Positions 27,693-37,485 of a stretch of 64,000 nt of DNA are shown here, piece after piece. The translations under genes and the position numbers were made by a program. Numbering within the stretch: the first letter of the stretch is position 1; every line of letters begins with the position of its first letter. The notes under the pieces are model-generated. The model was not told the origin of the DNA, made no database searches, and worked only from the letters and a program-made list of their open reading frames with translations. Origin of the DNA: CBDFKQ01 sp965248855 (GTDB taxonomy: Bacteria; Bacteroidota; Bacteroidia; Cytophagales; 172606-1); the NCBI GenBank assembly GCA_965248855.1, contig CBDFKQ010000004.1, positions 342,293-406,292 on the forward strand, in the 5' to 3' direction.

Positions 27693-28886
27693 ATGATCAC
27701 TGAAGCACCGGAAAATAAATGGATAAAATATACCTGTCATGCCTTAATAATACTTTTAGGAATGACATTTATATTTTCAGGATTAATAAAATTAAATGAT
27801 CCTGTGGGGACAAAAATAAAATTAGAAGAATATTTTGAAGTTTTTGCTCAGGATTTACCCTCTTTGGAGAAATTTTTTGAATTTTTAATCCCGCTTTCTC
27901 TTTCATTCTCTTTAATTTTATGTGTAGCTGAAGTAGTGCTGGGAGTTTCGATTTTAATTAAATACCAAGTAAAAAGAACTTTATGGTTTTTATTGGTTTT
28001 AACTGTTTTTTTTACTTTTCTAACTTTTTACTCTGCTTTTTTTAATAAAGTTACGGATTGCGGTTGCTTTGGCGATGCCATTAAACTGAAGCCGTGGAAT
28101 TCATTTACAAAAGATATAATTTTATTGGTTATTATTTTGATTCTAATCGCCCAACAAAAAAATATCCGTAGTATTAAAAATTTTAGTTTTGGAACAATCA
28201 TAGTAATTTTTTCAATACTTACTTCATTATTTGTAGGCCTATATGCCATTTTCTTTCTTCCACCAATAGATTTTTTGCCATATAAAGTGGGAGCAAATAT
28301 TCCCAAAGGCATGGAGCTACCGCCTAATGCTAAACCAGATGTTTATCAAATCACTTACACACTAAAAAATTTAAAAGACAGTAGTGAAAGAAAAATCAAT
28401 GACAGTGAATATATGCAAAAGGAAATATGGAAAGATTCATTAACATGGAAAATCAAAAACTCCGTTTCAAATTTAATTAGTGAAGGAGATAAAGCTAAAA
28501 TAATAGGATTTTCTGTTTGGGATTCACAAAATAATGATTTTACGACTAAATTATTTGAAGGGGATAAATTTTTAATTATTATCCAAAGTTTTAGGCAGGC
28601 AACCCCAAACCACTTACGAAAAATAAGTCAGCTAGTTAATAATAAAAATTCAAAAGGAATTTCTTTCATCGTTTTAACCGCCTCAGATGGCAAAACTGCA
28701 GAATCTTTTATGCAGGAACTGAAATTAAATATTCCTTTTTATTTTACTGATGCCACTGTTCTCAAAACAATGATCAGAACAAACCCGGGTTTTATCCTTT
28801 TGCATAACGGAAATATTGTTAAAAAATGGTCTACAATTATGATTCCTGACCCGGAAGAAATAAAAGAATATTTGCAAATAAAATAA
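27693..28886 (+). CDS. BT_3928-family membrane protein (DoxX-like spans plus thioredoxin-like tail)
   Basis: 397 residues from ATG 27693; a TTG at 27681 overlapping the DUF1599 stop is an alternative. The N-terminus has DoxX-like helices (MTFIFSGLIKLNDPVGTKIKLEEYFE, then two spans and TDCGCFGDAIKL with a CxC pair). A fourth span is followed by a periplasmic region whose end (GISFIVLTASDGKTAESFMQ ... PGFILLHNGNIVKKW) resembles a thioredoxin-like domain without a CxxC. Such proteins may take part in membrane redox or folding, but this is not established. Followed at 77 bp by the DppB-like permease. Confidence 0.85.
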   Translation: MITEAPENKWIKYTCHALIILLGMTFIFSGLIKLNDPVGTKIKLEEYFEVFAQDLPSLEKFFEFLIPLSLSFSLILCVAEVVLGVSILIKYQVKRTLWFLLVLTVFFTFLTFYSAFFNKVTDCGCFGDAIKLKPWNSFTKDIILLVIILILIAQQKNIRSIKNFSFGTIIVIFSILTSLFVGLYAIFFLPPIDFLPYKVGANIPKGMELPPNAKPDVYQITYTLKNLKDSSERKINDSEYMQKEIWKDSLTWKIKNSVSNLISEGDKAKIIGFSVWDSQNNDFTTKLFEGDKFLIIIQSFRQATPNHLRKISQLVNNKNSKGISFIVLTASDGKTAESFMQELKLNIPFYFTDATVLKTMIRTNPGFILLHNGNIVKKWSTIMIPDPEEIKEYLQIK

Positions 28887-28963
28887 TAAGATATAAATTG
28901 CCTGAACAATGCTTTTTTTTAATGTTAAGCGTTACTTTTTGATATTAATTCATTTAATTATTT

Positions 28964-30019
28964 ATGTTTAAATTTATACTCAGGCGATTATTGTATGGAT
29001 TTTTTGTGATTGTTGGGGTAATGATCGTCGTGTTTTTTCTATTTCAGGTTTTACCGGGAGATCCTGTTGCTTTAATGATGGGGCAAAGAACCGATGAGGA
29101 TACACGCAAAAATATTTCCCATGAATTTGGATTAGACTTACCTTTAACGCAGCAACTTGGTCAATATCTTAATGATTTGTCGCCCATTTCTGTTCATGAA
29201 GATAACTTGGAAGAAGAAAAAAAATATGATTTCTTAAAATTAATACCTATTGGAAAGAATGTATTGGTTTTAAAAAAACCATATTTACGAAGATCTTTTC
29301 AAACGAGTAGAAGGGTAGATGAAATTATTTTTGAATATCTTGAAGGGACAATCTGGCTCGCATTAACTTCCATGCTTTTTGCCACATTTTTTGGAATTTT
29401 ATTTGGAGTTATTGCTGCCCTTAAACAAAATAGTTTTTGGGATCATTTTTTAGTCAGCACGTCAGTATTAGGTATTTCGGCACCTTCATTTGTAGCTGCA
29501 TTATTAATTTCGCAAATTTTTGGAAATTATTTGTCTGACTATACAGGTTTAAATGCAATTGGTTCACTTTGGGAGTTAGATGCATTTACCGGAAAAAGAT
29601 TAGCCTTAGAAAACATTATTTTACCTACAATTGCCTTAGGTTTAAGGCCATTAGCCATAATTGTTCAATTAACAAGAAGTGCCATGTTGGATGTTCTTTC
29701 ACAAGATTATATAAGAACGGCAAGAGCAAAAGGATTACAATTTTATAAGGTTGTAACGAAGCATGCGTTAAAAAATGCCTTAAATCCGGTTGTTACAGCA
29801 GTATCCGGTTGGTTAGCATCATTATTGGCAGGTGCATTTTTTATTGAATATATTTTTAACTGGAAAGGAATCGGCTATATCACTCTTGATTCCGTTTTGA
29901 AAAAAGATTTTCCGGTTGTTATGGGAGCAATTATGCTTGTGGCAATGATATTTGTAATAATAAATATACTTGTTGATGTTATTTATGCATTAATTGACCC
30001 TAGAGTAAGATTAGATTAA
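28964..30019 (+). CDS. DppB/OppB-like ABC transporter permease
   Basis: 351 residues. Span 1 starts at the N-terminus (FILRRLLYGFFVIVGVMIVVFFLFQVLPGDPV), and is followed by an enlarged loop (about 40-120) before the permease core. The EAA loop AKGLQFYKVVTKHALKNALNPV and the final span ending IYALIDPRVRLD are typical. It should pair with the DppC-like protein encoded at 19146-20423 to form the channel for peptides or a similar solute. The two genes are unlinked here, and each has an extra extracytoplasmic segment, which suggests co-evolved partners. No ATPase or binding protein is present in the window. Confidence 0.92.
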   Translation: MFKFILRRLLYGFFVIVGVMIVVFFLFQVLPGDPVALMMGQRTDEDTRKNISHEFGLDLPLTQQLGQYLNDLSPISVHEDNLEEEKKYDFLKLIPIGKNVLVLKKPYLRRSFQTSRRVDEIIFEYLEGTIWLALTSMLFATFFGILFGVIAALKQNSFWDHFLVSTSVLGISAPSFVAALLISQIFGNYLSDYTGLNAIGSLWELDAFTGKRLALENIILPTIALGLRPLAIIVQLTRSAMLDVLSQDYIRTARAKGLQFYKVVTKHALKNALNPVVTAVSGWLASLLAGAFFIEYIFNWKGIGYITLDSVLKKDFPVVMGAIMLVAMIFVIINILVDVIYALIDPRVRLD

Positions 30020-30047
30020 GGTAAGGATTTTACTTTGGTTAGCCGCA

Positions 30048-30881
30048 TTAGTCTTTTTTTGTTCTTAACCGAATTTCTTTTACCCTTTCTAATGTTAATC
30101 CGGTAATCTTGACAATAATTTCATCATCCAAACCCTGAGAAATAGCATTTTTTACAATTTCAATTTGTTTTTCTACAACAGCCGTTTCAACAACGCTATA
30201 GATATCCCTGTATTGCATAAGGCTTTGCTCGTAAGTATCCCTTTGCAGTGAAGTTAAATTCGATAATTCAGCCGTTTCAAAAGCTTTCTTAAAAATGGGT
30301 TCATTTAAAATTGACGGTATATCATTGAAACTTTCTAAATTTTTTAAAAAATAGCACCATTTATCAAATTTGTTGTTAAGTTCATTTTCAGTTTTTGTAA
30401 ATAATGGCATTTGTAAAAATTTGAAATGTAGCTTTTTAAAAAATACATCTCCATCTTGATCTTTTAAACTGACATCTCTCCTAAATTTGCGAATTTCTTC
30501 TTCTTCATCATACTCAAAATCTAATATTGCGACAAAATATATTGGTTGTAGCATAAAATTCCAATCTCCTTTCTCTGCTTGTTCTCGAATTGGGAAAGTG
30601 ACATAAAACAAACTTCTGTCTTTAAAAAAATTTACCTTTGCTTTTTGCATTTCAACAATGAATCTTTCACCGGATACAGCCATGCAATGAATATCAAAAA
30701 TAGCTTTTCTATCAGATTGAATTTCTGTAAGCTTTTCAGAATTTCTGAAATTTAAATCGGCAATTTGGTGGTAAGATGGCAAAAGTTGATTTAAAAAATC
30801 AATCAGTAAATCTTTGTTGGCATCTTCTCCAAATAATTTTTTAAATCCAAAATCTGTATAAGGGTTAATAAACTTTGCCAC
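30048..30881 (-). CDS. Rpn-family PD-(D/E)XK nuclease/putative transposase
   Basis: 277 residues. The opening FINPYTDFGFKKLFGEDANKDLLIDFLNQLL is the hallmark of the family. The nuclease core is visible as the Asp in RKAIFDIHCMAV and the E-x-Q in RFIVEMQKAK. The C-terminal part ends with a helix-turn-helix-like segment (GLDDEIIVKITGLTLERVKEIR). Rpn proteins promote RecA-independent recombination and some act in phage defence. It is convergent with the DppB-like gene (28 bp apart) and a second, diverged member lies 3.8 kb away at 34665. Confidence 0.9.
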   Translation of the reverse strand: MAKFINPYTDFGFKKLFGEDANKDLLIDFLNQLLPSYHQIADLNFRNSEKLTEIQSDRKAIFDIHCMAVSGERFIVEMQKAKVNFFKDRSLFYVTFPIREQAEKGDWNFMLQPIYFVAILDFEYDEEEEIRKFRRDVSLKDQDGDVFFKKLHFKFLQMPLFTKTENELNNKFDKWCYFLKNLESFNDIPSILNEPIFKKAFETAELSNLTSLQRDTYEQSLMQYRDIYSVVETAVVEKQIEIVKNAISQGLDDEIIVKITGLTLERVKEIRLRTKKD

Positions 30882-30965
30882 AGTTTAATTTTTTTTGTAA
30901 AGTTATTAATTTTGGGATATACAATTTTAATAAGTGTTTTACATTTACAATATATTTAATAATTA

Positions 30966-31484
30966 ATGAATAAAATTTTACAAAATCATTCTCTCATTTA
31001 TTTAGTTGGTATGCCGGCCTCGGGTAAAACCACTTTTGGTAAAAAGCTTGCTTCTAAAATTGGTTATAATTTTGTTGATTTAGATCAATTAATAGTAAAT
31101 AAAGAGAAACAAAATATCACAAATATTTTTGCAAATAAGGGTGAAGATTATTTCAGAATGATTGAAAGTGAAATATTGCATTCAACCAATTCTTTAGTAA
31201 ACACCGTTATCGCTACCGGTGGAGGTGCACCTTGTTTTTTAAATAACATGGATTTTATAAATAAAAATGGTTTAAGTATTTGGTTAAATGTAAGTTTGGA
31301 AAGTTTGGCTATGAGAATTATGCAGGGAGAAAGCGAAAGGCCAATGTTTAAAAATAAAAATAAGAATGAGATAATTGAATTTCTACAATTAAAATTAGCA
31401 GAACGAGTACCTTTTTATCAAAAAGCTAAATTAAAATTAGAATCTGAAAATATAGATTTTGAGAAATTATTGCTTTTAATATAA
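30966..31484 (+). CDS. aroK: Shikimate kinase
   Basis: 172 residues, normal length. Walker A GMPASGKTTFGKKLA (15-29), the shikimate-binding FVDLDQLI and FRMIESEIL, and the conserved glycine triplet ATGGGAPC are all present, as is the lid region Arg in GESERPMF. It phosphorylates shikimate in aromatic amino acid synthesis. It stands alone between the divergent Rpn gene and the flippase gene. Confidence 0.95.
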   Translation: MNKILQNHSLIYLVGMPASGKTTFGKKLASKIGYNFVDLDQLIVNKEKQNITNIFANKGEDYFRMIESEILHSTNSLVNTVIATGGGAPCFLNNMDFINKNGLSIWLNVSLESLAMRIMQGESERPMFKNKNKNEIIEFLQLKLAERVPFYQKAKLKLESENIDFEKLLLLI

Positions 31485-31566
31485 TTTTCAAAGCCGCTCC
31501 TTCGAACTTTAAACAATCAAACTTTTACTTATTTTTGCAGAAAAAAATTGTAAAAATACTCCAATC

Positions 31567-33078
31567 TTGAATATTCTCAAAAAGCTGGCAGGTGAAACAG
31601 TATTATATGGCTTGCCAAGTATCTTAGGTCGTTCTATTAATTTTTTACTTGTTTTACTTCATACCTACGCATTTGCTCCTGCCGAATCCGGAATATTAAC
31701 AGAATTATATTTATATGTTGCCTTCCTTAATATTATTTATACATACGGAATGGAAACTTCTTATTTCCGATTTGCAAATCAATTCGATTCAAAATACTAT
31801 TATAATCTTATTTTAACGTCCATTATTTTCACGAGTTTTGTTTTTTCAACACTTATAATATTTTCTTCCTCATCAATTGCAAGGTTATTACATTACCCCG
31901 GTATAGAAATGTACATTGCCTGGCTTGCATTGGTGGTAGCTATTGATGCGATTGTTGCCATTCCTTTTGCAAGGTTACGCTTTGAAAAAAAAGCCAAATG
32001 GTTTGCAATAGTTAGGATGGCTAATATATTTTTGAATGTAGGATTAAATTTATTTTTTCTTATTTTCTGTAAAGATATTTATGAAGGTAAATACCTGCCT
32101 ATACTAAAACCATTTATAAATTATATTTATTATCCAAGTTTAAGGTTAGGATATGTTTTTTTAGCAAATTTACTTGCCAACTTAGCCTTCTTACCACTTT
32201 TATTTAAGCAATTTTTAGATTTTAAATTTCAATTCAATTTTAATAAATTAAAACCTGTTTTAATTTATGCATATCCTATTTTAATAATGGGCTTAGCAGG
32301 CGTACTTAACTTAATGTTCGACAGGATTGCTTTAAAATATTTATTGCCTGAAGGTTTTTATCCAAAATATACATCTCAGGAAGCGCTTGGTATTTATGGA
32401 AGTTGTTATAAACTTTCAGTATTTATGAGTTTGGTTGTTCAGGCTTTTAGATATGCAGCCGAACCGTTTTTCTTTTCTCAGGCTAAAGAAAAAAATTCTC
32501 CTGCAATGTTTGCAGAAGTTATGAAATGGTTTGTAATAGTATGTTGTATATTATGGGTAGTTGTGAGCATAAATATTGATTGGATAGGTAATGTATTTTT
32601 AAGGAGGGCTTCATATCGTGATGGTTTGGCAGTCGTACCTGTTTTATTGCTTGGAAATTTGTTTTTAGGTGTTTATTATAATCTTACAGTTTGGTTTAAG
32701 CTCACTGATAAAACCATTTATGGAATATATTTTACTTTCGGCGGAGCTTTTATAAATATTATTTTAAATGTTTTACTCATACCCATTATGGGTTTCCAAG
32801 GTTGTGCAGTTGCATTTACTGTTTCTTGTATTTCTATGACTTTAGCATGTTATATTTTGGGAGAACAAAAATTTCCTATTCCATACCCTATAAAAAAAAT
32901 TCTTGCTTATTTAATTTCTGCAAATGTTTTAATAATTATAGCTTTAAAGATTAAATTTGAAAATATATTTTTTGGCACATTATTACATATTTTGCTCTGC
33001 ACTATATTTGCAGCAATAATTTATATAATGGAATTTTATTTCCGAAAAAAAAAATTAAATAATATTAAAACAGCTTAA
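31567..33078 (+). CDS. Polysaccharide flippase (Wzx/MATE-like)
   Basis: 503 residues with about 12-14 spans along the whole length. The N-terminus ILKKLAGETVLYGLPSILGRSINFLLV is the usual Bacteroidota form of the polysaccharide biosynthesis/flippase family. The start is a TTG at 31567; no ATG lies between it and the previous gene, and TTG gives the expected N-terminus exactly. It would move lipid-linked sugars across the inner membrane for O-antigen or capsule. It is followed at 1 bp by dut and then by a nucleotidyltransferase and envelope genes on the same strand. Confidence 0.9.
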   Translation: MNILKKLAGETVLYGLPSILGRSINFLLVLLHTYAFAPAESGILTELYLYVAFLNIIYTYGMETSYFRFANQFDSKYYYNLILTSIIFTSFVFSTLIIFSSSSIARLLHYPGIEMYIAWLALVVAIDAIVAIPFARLRFEKKAKWFAIVRMANIFLNVGLNLFFLIFCKDIYEGKYLPILKPFINYIYYPSLRLGYVFLANLLANLAFLPLLFKQFLDFKFQFNFNKLKPVLIYAYPILIMGLAGVLNLMFDRIALKYLLPEGFYPKYTSQEALGIYGSCYKLSVFMSLVVQAFRYAAEPFFFSQAKEKNSPAMFAEVMKWFVIVCCILWVVVSINIDWIGNVFLRRASYRDGLAVVPVLLLGNLFLGVYYNLTVWFKLTDKTIYGIYFTFGGAFINIILNVLLIPIMGFQGCAVAFTVSCISMTLACYILGEQKFPIPYPIKKILAYLISANVLIIIALKIKFENIFFGTLLHILLCTIFAAIIYIMEFYFRKKKLNNIKTA

Positions 33079-33079
33079 A

Positions 33080-33520
33080 ATGACCCAAGTTAAAATTATT
33101 AATAAATCTCATCATCCATTACCTGCCTACCAAACAGAACACTCTGCCGGTATGGATTTAAAAGCTTTTTTACCCGATCATTCTATAACTTTAAATACTT
33201 TAGAAAGGGCTTTGGTACCAACAGGCTTATTTATAGAATTACCGGAAGGGTTTGAAGCACAAATAAGGCCTCGAAGCGGGCTTGCATTTAAAAGTGGTAT
33301 CTCACTGGTAAACACTCCCGGTACAATTGATGCTGATTATAGAGGTGAACTAAAAATATTAATGATAAATTTATCTAACGATCCTTTTGTAATAAATGAT
33401 GGTGAACGGATAGCTCAAATGATAATTGCAAAATATGAACGCGTTAATTTAATTGAAGTTGAAAATTTATCAGAAACTGAAAGAGGCCAAGGTGGGTTTG
33501 GAAGTACAGGAATTAAATAA
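33080..33520 (+). CDS. dut: dUTP diphosphatase
   Basis: 146 residues, the trimeric dUTPase type. Motif 1 AGMDLKA, motif 2 PRSGLAFK, motif 3 GTIDADYRGELK, motif 4 GERIAQMI and motif 5 RGQGGFGSTG are all intact. It hydrolyses dUTP to dUMP, keeping uracil out of DNA. It lies 1 bp after the flippase gene, so it is probably co-transcribed; the link to envelope genes is positional, as I recall it in other Bacteroidota. Confidence 0.98.
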   Translation: MTQVKIINKSHHPLPAYQTEHSAGMDLKAFLPDHSITLNTLERALVPTGLFIELPEGFEAQIRPRSGLAFKSGISLVNTPGTIDADYRGELKILMINLSNDPFVINDGERIAQMIIAKYERVNLIEVENLSETERGQGGFGSTGIK

Positions 33521-33552
33521 TTAATATAACTTAAATCTTTTAATCATTACAT

Positions 33553-34557
33553 ATGAACATTATAATACCAATGGCAGGCATGGGTAAACGCATGCGCCCA
33601 CATACACTTACAATTCCTAAACCATTAATTCCAATAGCCGGAAAACCAATTGTACAACGGCTGGTTGAAGACATAGTAAAGGTTTGCGGTAAGCAGGTTG
33701 AAGAAATTGCTTTTGTAGTAGGTCATTTTGGAGAGCAAGTAGAAAAAAATCTTTTATCAATAGCAGAATCAGTTGGCGCTAAAGGTAGTATTCATTATCA
33801 GGATCAACCTCTTGGAACAGCACATGCTATTTTATGTGCGAAAGAAGCACTTAAAGGTGAAACTGTAATTGCTTTTGCAGATACTTTATTTAAAGCAGAT
33901 TTTAAATTAGATAGCGAAAAAGCAGGAATAATATGGGTGCAGAAGATTGAAGATCCTCGTAATTTTGGAGTTGTGAAGCTTGATAATGAAAATTTTATTA
34001 CAGAATTCGTTGAAAAACCCGAAACATTTGTTTCTGATTTAGCAATAATTGGAATTTATTATTTTAAAGACGGTGAAAATTTAAAAAATGAATTGCAGTT
34101 TTTAATAGATAATAATATTAAAGATAAAGGCGAATATCAAATAACAAATGCTTTAGAAAACATGAAGCAAAAAGGCATTAAGTTTTCTACCGGGCAGGTT
34201 ACAGAATGGTTGGATTGTGGTAATAAAGATGCTACAGTTTATACCAACCAAAGATATTTGGAATTTATAAAAGATTCAAAACTCACTTCCCCATCTGCAA
34301 AAATTAATAATTCATCTATTATTCAACCGGTTTTTATTGACGACGACGTTGAAATTAATAATTCTGTAGTTGGCCCGCATGTATCAATAGGGAAGGGATC
34401 TAAAATTAATAATTCAATTATTCAAAATTCAATTATTCAACAAAATACATCTGTTAGTCATGGTAATATATCAAACTCAATGCTTGGCAGCAGTGTACTT
34501 TTTAAGGGAAAAGTTTCTGATTTAAGTATTGGTGATTATAATGTGATCGTTGAGTAA
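33553..34557 (+). CDS. Sugar nucleotidyltransferase with left-handed beta-helix tail
   Basis: 334 residues. The N-terminal Rossmann-like domain has the activation motif MAGMGKRMRPHTLTIPKPLIPIAGKP and GTAHAILCAKEAL. From about residue 255 hexad repeats (IIQPVFIDDDVEINNSVVGP, VSIGKGSKINNSIIQ) form a left-handed beta-helix. It activates a sugar-1-phosphate with a nucleoside triphosphate (glucose-1-phosphate thymidylyl- or mannose-1-phosphate guanylyl-transferase-like); substrate not decided. It feeds nucleotide sugar to envelope glycan synthesis, consistent with the flippase upstream. Confidence 0.9.
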   Translation: MNIIIPMAGMGKRMRPHTLTIPKPLIPIAGKPIVQRLVEDIVKVCGKQVEEIAFVVGHFGEQVEKNLLSIAESVGAKGSIHYQDQPLGTAHAILCAKEALKGETVIAFADTLFKADFKLDSEKAGIIWVQKIEDPRNFGVVKLDNENFITEFVEKPETFVSDLAIIGIYYFKDGENLKNELQFLIDNNIKDKGEYQITNALENMKQKGIKFSTGQVTEWLDCGNKDATVYTNQRYLEFIKDSKLTSPSAKINNSSIIQPVFIDDDVEINNSVVGPHVSIGKGSKINNSIIQNSIIQQNTSVSHGNISNSMLGSSVLFKGKVSDLSIGDYNVIVE

Positions 34558-34664
34558 TTTAAAAATATGATAATAAATATTTCTATATATCAAAAATAAA
34601 TAGATAAATTAATTTAAATAGAAATACATAATAGAAATATTTTTTAGATTGATAAATCGGCACT

Positions 34665-35537
34665 ATGAGTAAAAAATTAATCCGCTTCGATTGGGCAGTA
34701 AAAAAACTTTTAAGGAATAAAGCTAATTTTTCTATTCTTGAAGGTTTTTTAAGTGAGTTGCTCTTTGATGAAATCAGGATAGAGAAGATTTTGGAAAGTG
34801 AAGGCAATCAAGAAACGAAGGAAGATAAATTCAACAGAGTAGATATCCTTACTCAAAATTCTAAGAATGAACTTATAATTGTTGAAATACAAAATACGTA
34901 TGAAATAGATTATTTTCATAGGATGGCCTATGGGGTATCTAAAGCAATTACTGAAAATTTGGATTTAGGGCAGGAATACTCTGAAATAAAAAAGATTATC
35001 TCAATCAATATTATTTATTTTGACTTGGGCCAGGGTAAAGATTATATTTATAAAGGCAGTACCATTTTTCAGGGAATTCATGAACATGACGTATTAACAC
35101 TCTCTGCTAAACAAAGAATGGCATTTGAAAAAGAAACAGTTTCAGATATTTTTCCTGAGTATTATATTATTAAGGTTAATAATTTTGACAATGTGGCGAA
35201 AGATAACCTGGATGAATGGGTTTATTTTTTAAAAAACAGTGAAGTAAAAGATAATTTTAAAGCAAAAGGCCTTAAAGAAGCCGGAGAAGCATTAGATATT
35301 ATGAGGCTCACAAAAGATGATGAATATAGTTACAACCGTTATTTAGATTACCTGCATTATAAGGCCAGCGAAATTCTATCATTAAAATCAGAAGCGGAAT
35401 ATAAAATAAGGGACGATGAGAAATTATTAATAGTTAAAAATGCAATTTTAAACAACTTAAGTGACCAAATAATAGCGGATATAACAAATTTGGAAATTAA
35501 GAAAATTATAGAAATCAGGACAGCTCTAGGTAAATAA
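34665..35537 (+). CDS. Rpn-family PD-(D/E)XK nuclease, second member
   Basis: 290 residues. The opening IRFDWAVKKLLRNKANFSILEGFLSELL is the common form of Bacteroidota PD-(D/E)XK transposase-like proteins. The nuclease core shows the Asp in NRVDILTQ and E-x-Q in LIIVEIQNTYE. The C-terminus carries a helix-turn-helix-like stretch (LSDQIIADITNLEIKKIIEIR) matching that of the gene at 30048. It interrupts an otherwise continuous envelope gene run and has its own terminator 30 bp downstream, suggesting insertion as a unit. No target duplications were seen. Confidence 0.88.
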   Translation: MSKKLIRFDWAVKKLLRNKANFSILEGFLSELLFDEIRIEKILESEGNQETKEDKFNRVDILTQNSKNELIIVEIQNTYEIDYFHRMAYGVSKAITENLDLGQEYSEIKKIISINIIYFDLGQGKDYIYKGSTIFQGIHEHDVLTLSAKQRMAFEKETVSDIFPEYYIIKVNNFDNVAKDNLDEWVYFLKNSEVKDNFKAKGLKEAGEALDIMRLTKDDEYSYNRYLDYLHYKASEILSLKSEAEYKIRDDEKLLIVKNAILNNLSDQIIADITNLEIKKIIEIRTALGK

Positions 35538-35565
35538 ATTTAAATTAGATTACTTCATCAAAACT

Positions 35566-35598
35566 AAAAAACGCTGAATTAAAATCAGCGTTTTTTTT
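35566..35598 (+). terminator. Rho-independent terminator after the second Rpn gene
   Basis: ACGCTGA (35571-35577) pairs with TCAGCGT (35585-35591), flanked by A-run and T8. Positioned about 30 bp after the stop codon at 35537. Confidence 0.85.
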
Positions 35599-35763
35599 AT
35601 GCATTTAAAAGGTTTCTATGTGTAATTACTATTTTTATTACACTCTTGAAAAAATAAAATCGTCAATTTTAAATAAAATATTTTGCTAAAAACAGTTCTT
35701 TTGTAAATTGTATAGAATTTTATTTTATTCAACTCATTATTGTTGTTTTAATGTTAACATATT

Positions 35764-37485
35764 ATGAAATCTGTTTTTAAATCGGCTATAATTATTTTGG
35801 TTTTATTTACAACCGGAATTTCGTTTGCCCAAAGAAAAGGAAGGAGTGCAAGCACTCACAGACAAAAAGATTTAAATCAGGCAGAATATTACTTTACAGA
35901 AGGAATGAAATTCTATATTTTAGAAAGCTATTCTAAAGCCATTGAACTTTTTCTTCGATCTCTGGAAATAAATCATGAAAGTTCGGGGGTTAATTATACA
36001 ATTGCCGAAGCATATGCGCGCTCGGGTAAATATGTGGAAGCTCTTAAATATGCTGAAAAAGCCTTAGTTTTAGACGAAACAAATAAATATAATTTTTTAC
36101 TTGTTGCTCACCTTTATGAACAGGAAAAAAAATATTCGCAAGCAATAAAAATTTATCAGGATATGTTTAAAAAGCTGCCTGATGCCGATGAATATTATTT
36201 TGAATTAGCCGCAATTTATAATTATCAAAATAAATATGAAGATGCTTTAAAAATATATGATAAAATAGAAAAGAAGTTTGGCATTTCTGAAGATGTTAGC
36301 CTTGCAAAACAAAAAATATTTTTAAAGAATAATAAGATAGATTTGGCAATTGATGAAAGTAGGAAACTAATTAAACAATTTCCGGGTGATGAAAAATATA
36401 CTATATTTTTAGCGGAATTATTACTTTCCAATAAAAAGAAACCTGAAGCCATTTTAATTTTAGAGGATTTAATTAAAAGAAATCCCGAGCAATCTGAAGC
36501 CCGAGTTTTGCTTTCTGAATTATATAGAGACAGAGGGGATGGAAGTAAAGCAAACTCAGAAATGGAAAAAGCTTTTTCAAATCCGGAAATGGGTTTGGAT
36601 ACAAAAGCACGGATGCTTGCAGAATATTTACAAAATGCTAAAAGCAGTGAAAGTTTACTAAATGCCAAGAGGTGGTCGGAATTATTAATAAAAATTCATC
36701 CGGATAAAGGTCAGGCTTATGCACTTTATGGAAGCGTGTTAAAATTATCCGGAGATACGCAAAAAGCCAGAGATAACTTTATCAAGGCAACGGATTTAGG
36801 GGTGTCTGATTTTGAAATTTGGAAAGAAATAGTAGAGTTGGATGCTCAGTTAAGCGAGTTTGACAAGGTTATTGTTAACTCAGAGCAGGCGATGGTTTTA
36901 TATCCAAATAATAATATTTTTTATTATTTCAATGGTTTTGCACACTTGGCAAGAAAAGAATACAAAGAGTCGGTAGAAATACTTGAAATGGGAAAATCTT
37001 TATCAAAAGATAATAATGAAATGTTAAATCAGTTTAATGGTATGCTTGGTGATGCATATAATGGGATAAACAATTATAAGAAATCAGATGAATCGTATGA
37101 TTTAGTATTGAAAAATGATCCTGATAATGATCTTATATTAAACAATTACAGCTATTATTTATCTTTACGAAAAGAAAAATTGGACAAAGCCAGAGAGATG
37201 AGCGCAAAATTAATTAATAGGCATCCAAATAACAGTTCTTACCTTGATACCCATGCATGGGTATTGTATATGTTAAAAGATTATTTAAACGCGAAAAAGA
37301 ATTTAGAAAAGGCATTAAACTTTTCGAGCACCAACGGTACCATATTAGAACACTATGGTGATGTATTGTTTAAACTTGGTGAAAAAGATAAAGCTGTTGA
37401 TCAATGGATCAAAGCAAAAAATGCCGGAGATACGAGTACTGTTCTCGAAAAAAAAATAGCCGATAAAGTTTTATATGAAAAGTAG
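35764..37485 (+). CDS. Secreted TPR-repeat protein
   Basis: 573 residues with a signal peptide ending SFA-Q (about residue 22). TPR-like repeats fill most of the protein: AEYYFTEGMKFYILESYSKAIELFLRSLEIN, AEAYARSGKYVEALKYAEKALVLDE and eight or more others to the end. TPR arrays are scaffolds for protein contacts; a periplasmic place fits the signal. The following DUF4292 gene overlaps by 11 bp, and the LytM-domain gene comes next, so it is probably one envelope-assembly transcript. The exact partners are unknown. Confidence 0.88.
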   Translation: MKSVFKSAIIILVLFTTGISFAQRKGRSASTHRQKDLNQAEYYFTEGMKFYILESYSKAIELFLRSLEINHESSGVNYTIAEAYARSGKYVEALKYAEKALVLDETNKYNFLLVAHLYEQEKKYSQAIKIYQDMFKKLPDADEYYFELAAIYNYQNKYEDALKIYDKIEKKFGISEDVSLAKQKIFLKNNKIDLAIDESRKLIKQFPGDEKYTIFLAELLLSNKKKPEAILILEDLIKRNPEQSEARVLLSELYRDRGDGSKANSEMEKAFSNPEMGLDTKARMLAEYLQNAKSSESLLNAKRWSELLIKIHPDKGQAYALYGSVLKLSGDTQKARDNFIKATDLGVSDFEIWKEIVELDAQLSEFDKVIVNSEQAMVLYPNNNIFYYFNGFAHLARKEYKESVEILEMGKSLSKDNNEMLNQFNGMLGDAYNGINNYKKSDESYDLVLKNDPDNDLILNNYSYYLSLRKEKLDKAREMSAKLINRHPNNSSYLDTHAWVLYMLKDYLNAKKNLEKALNFSSTNGTILEHYGDVLFKLGEKDKAVDQWIKAKNAGDTSTVLEKKIADKVLYEK

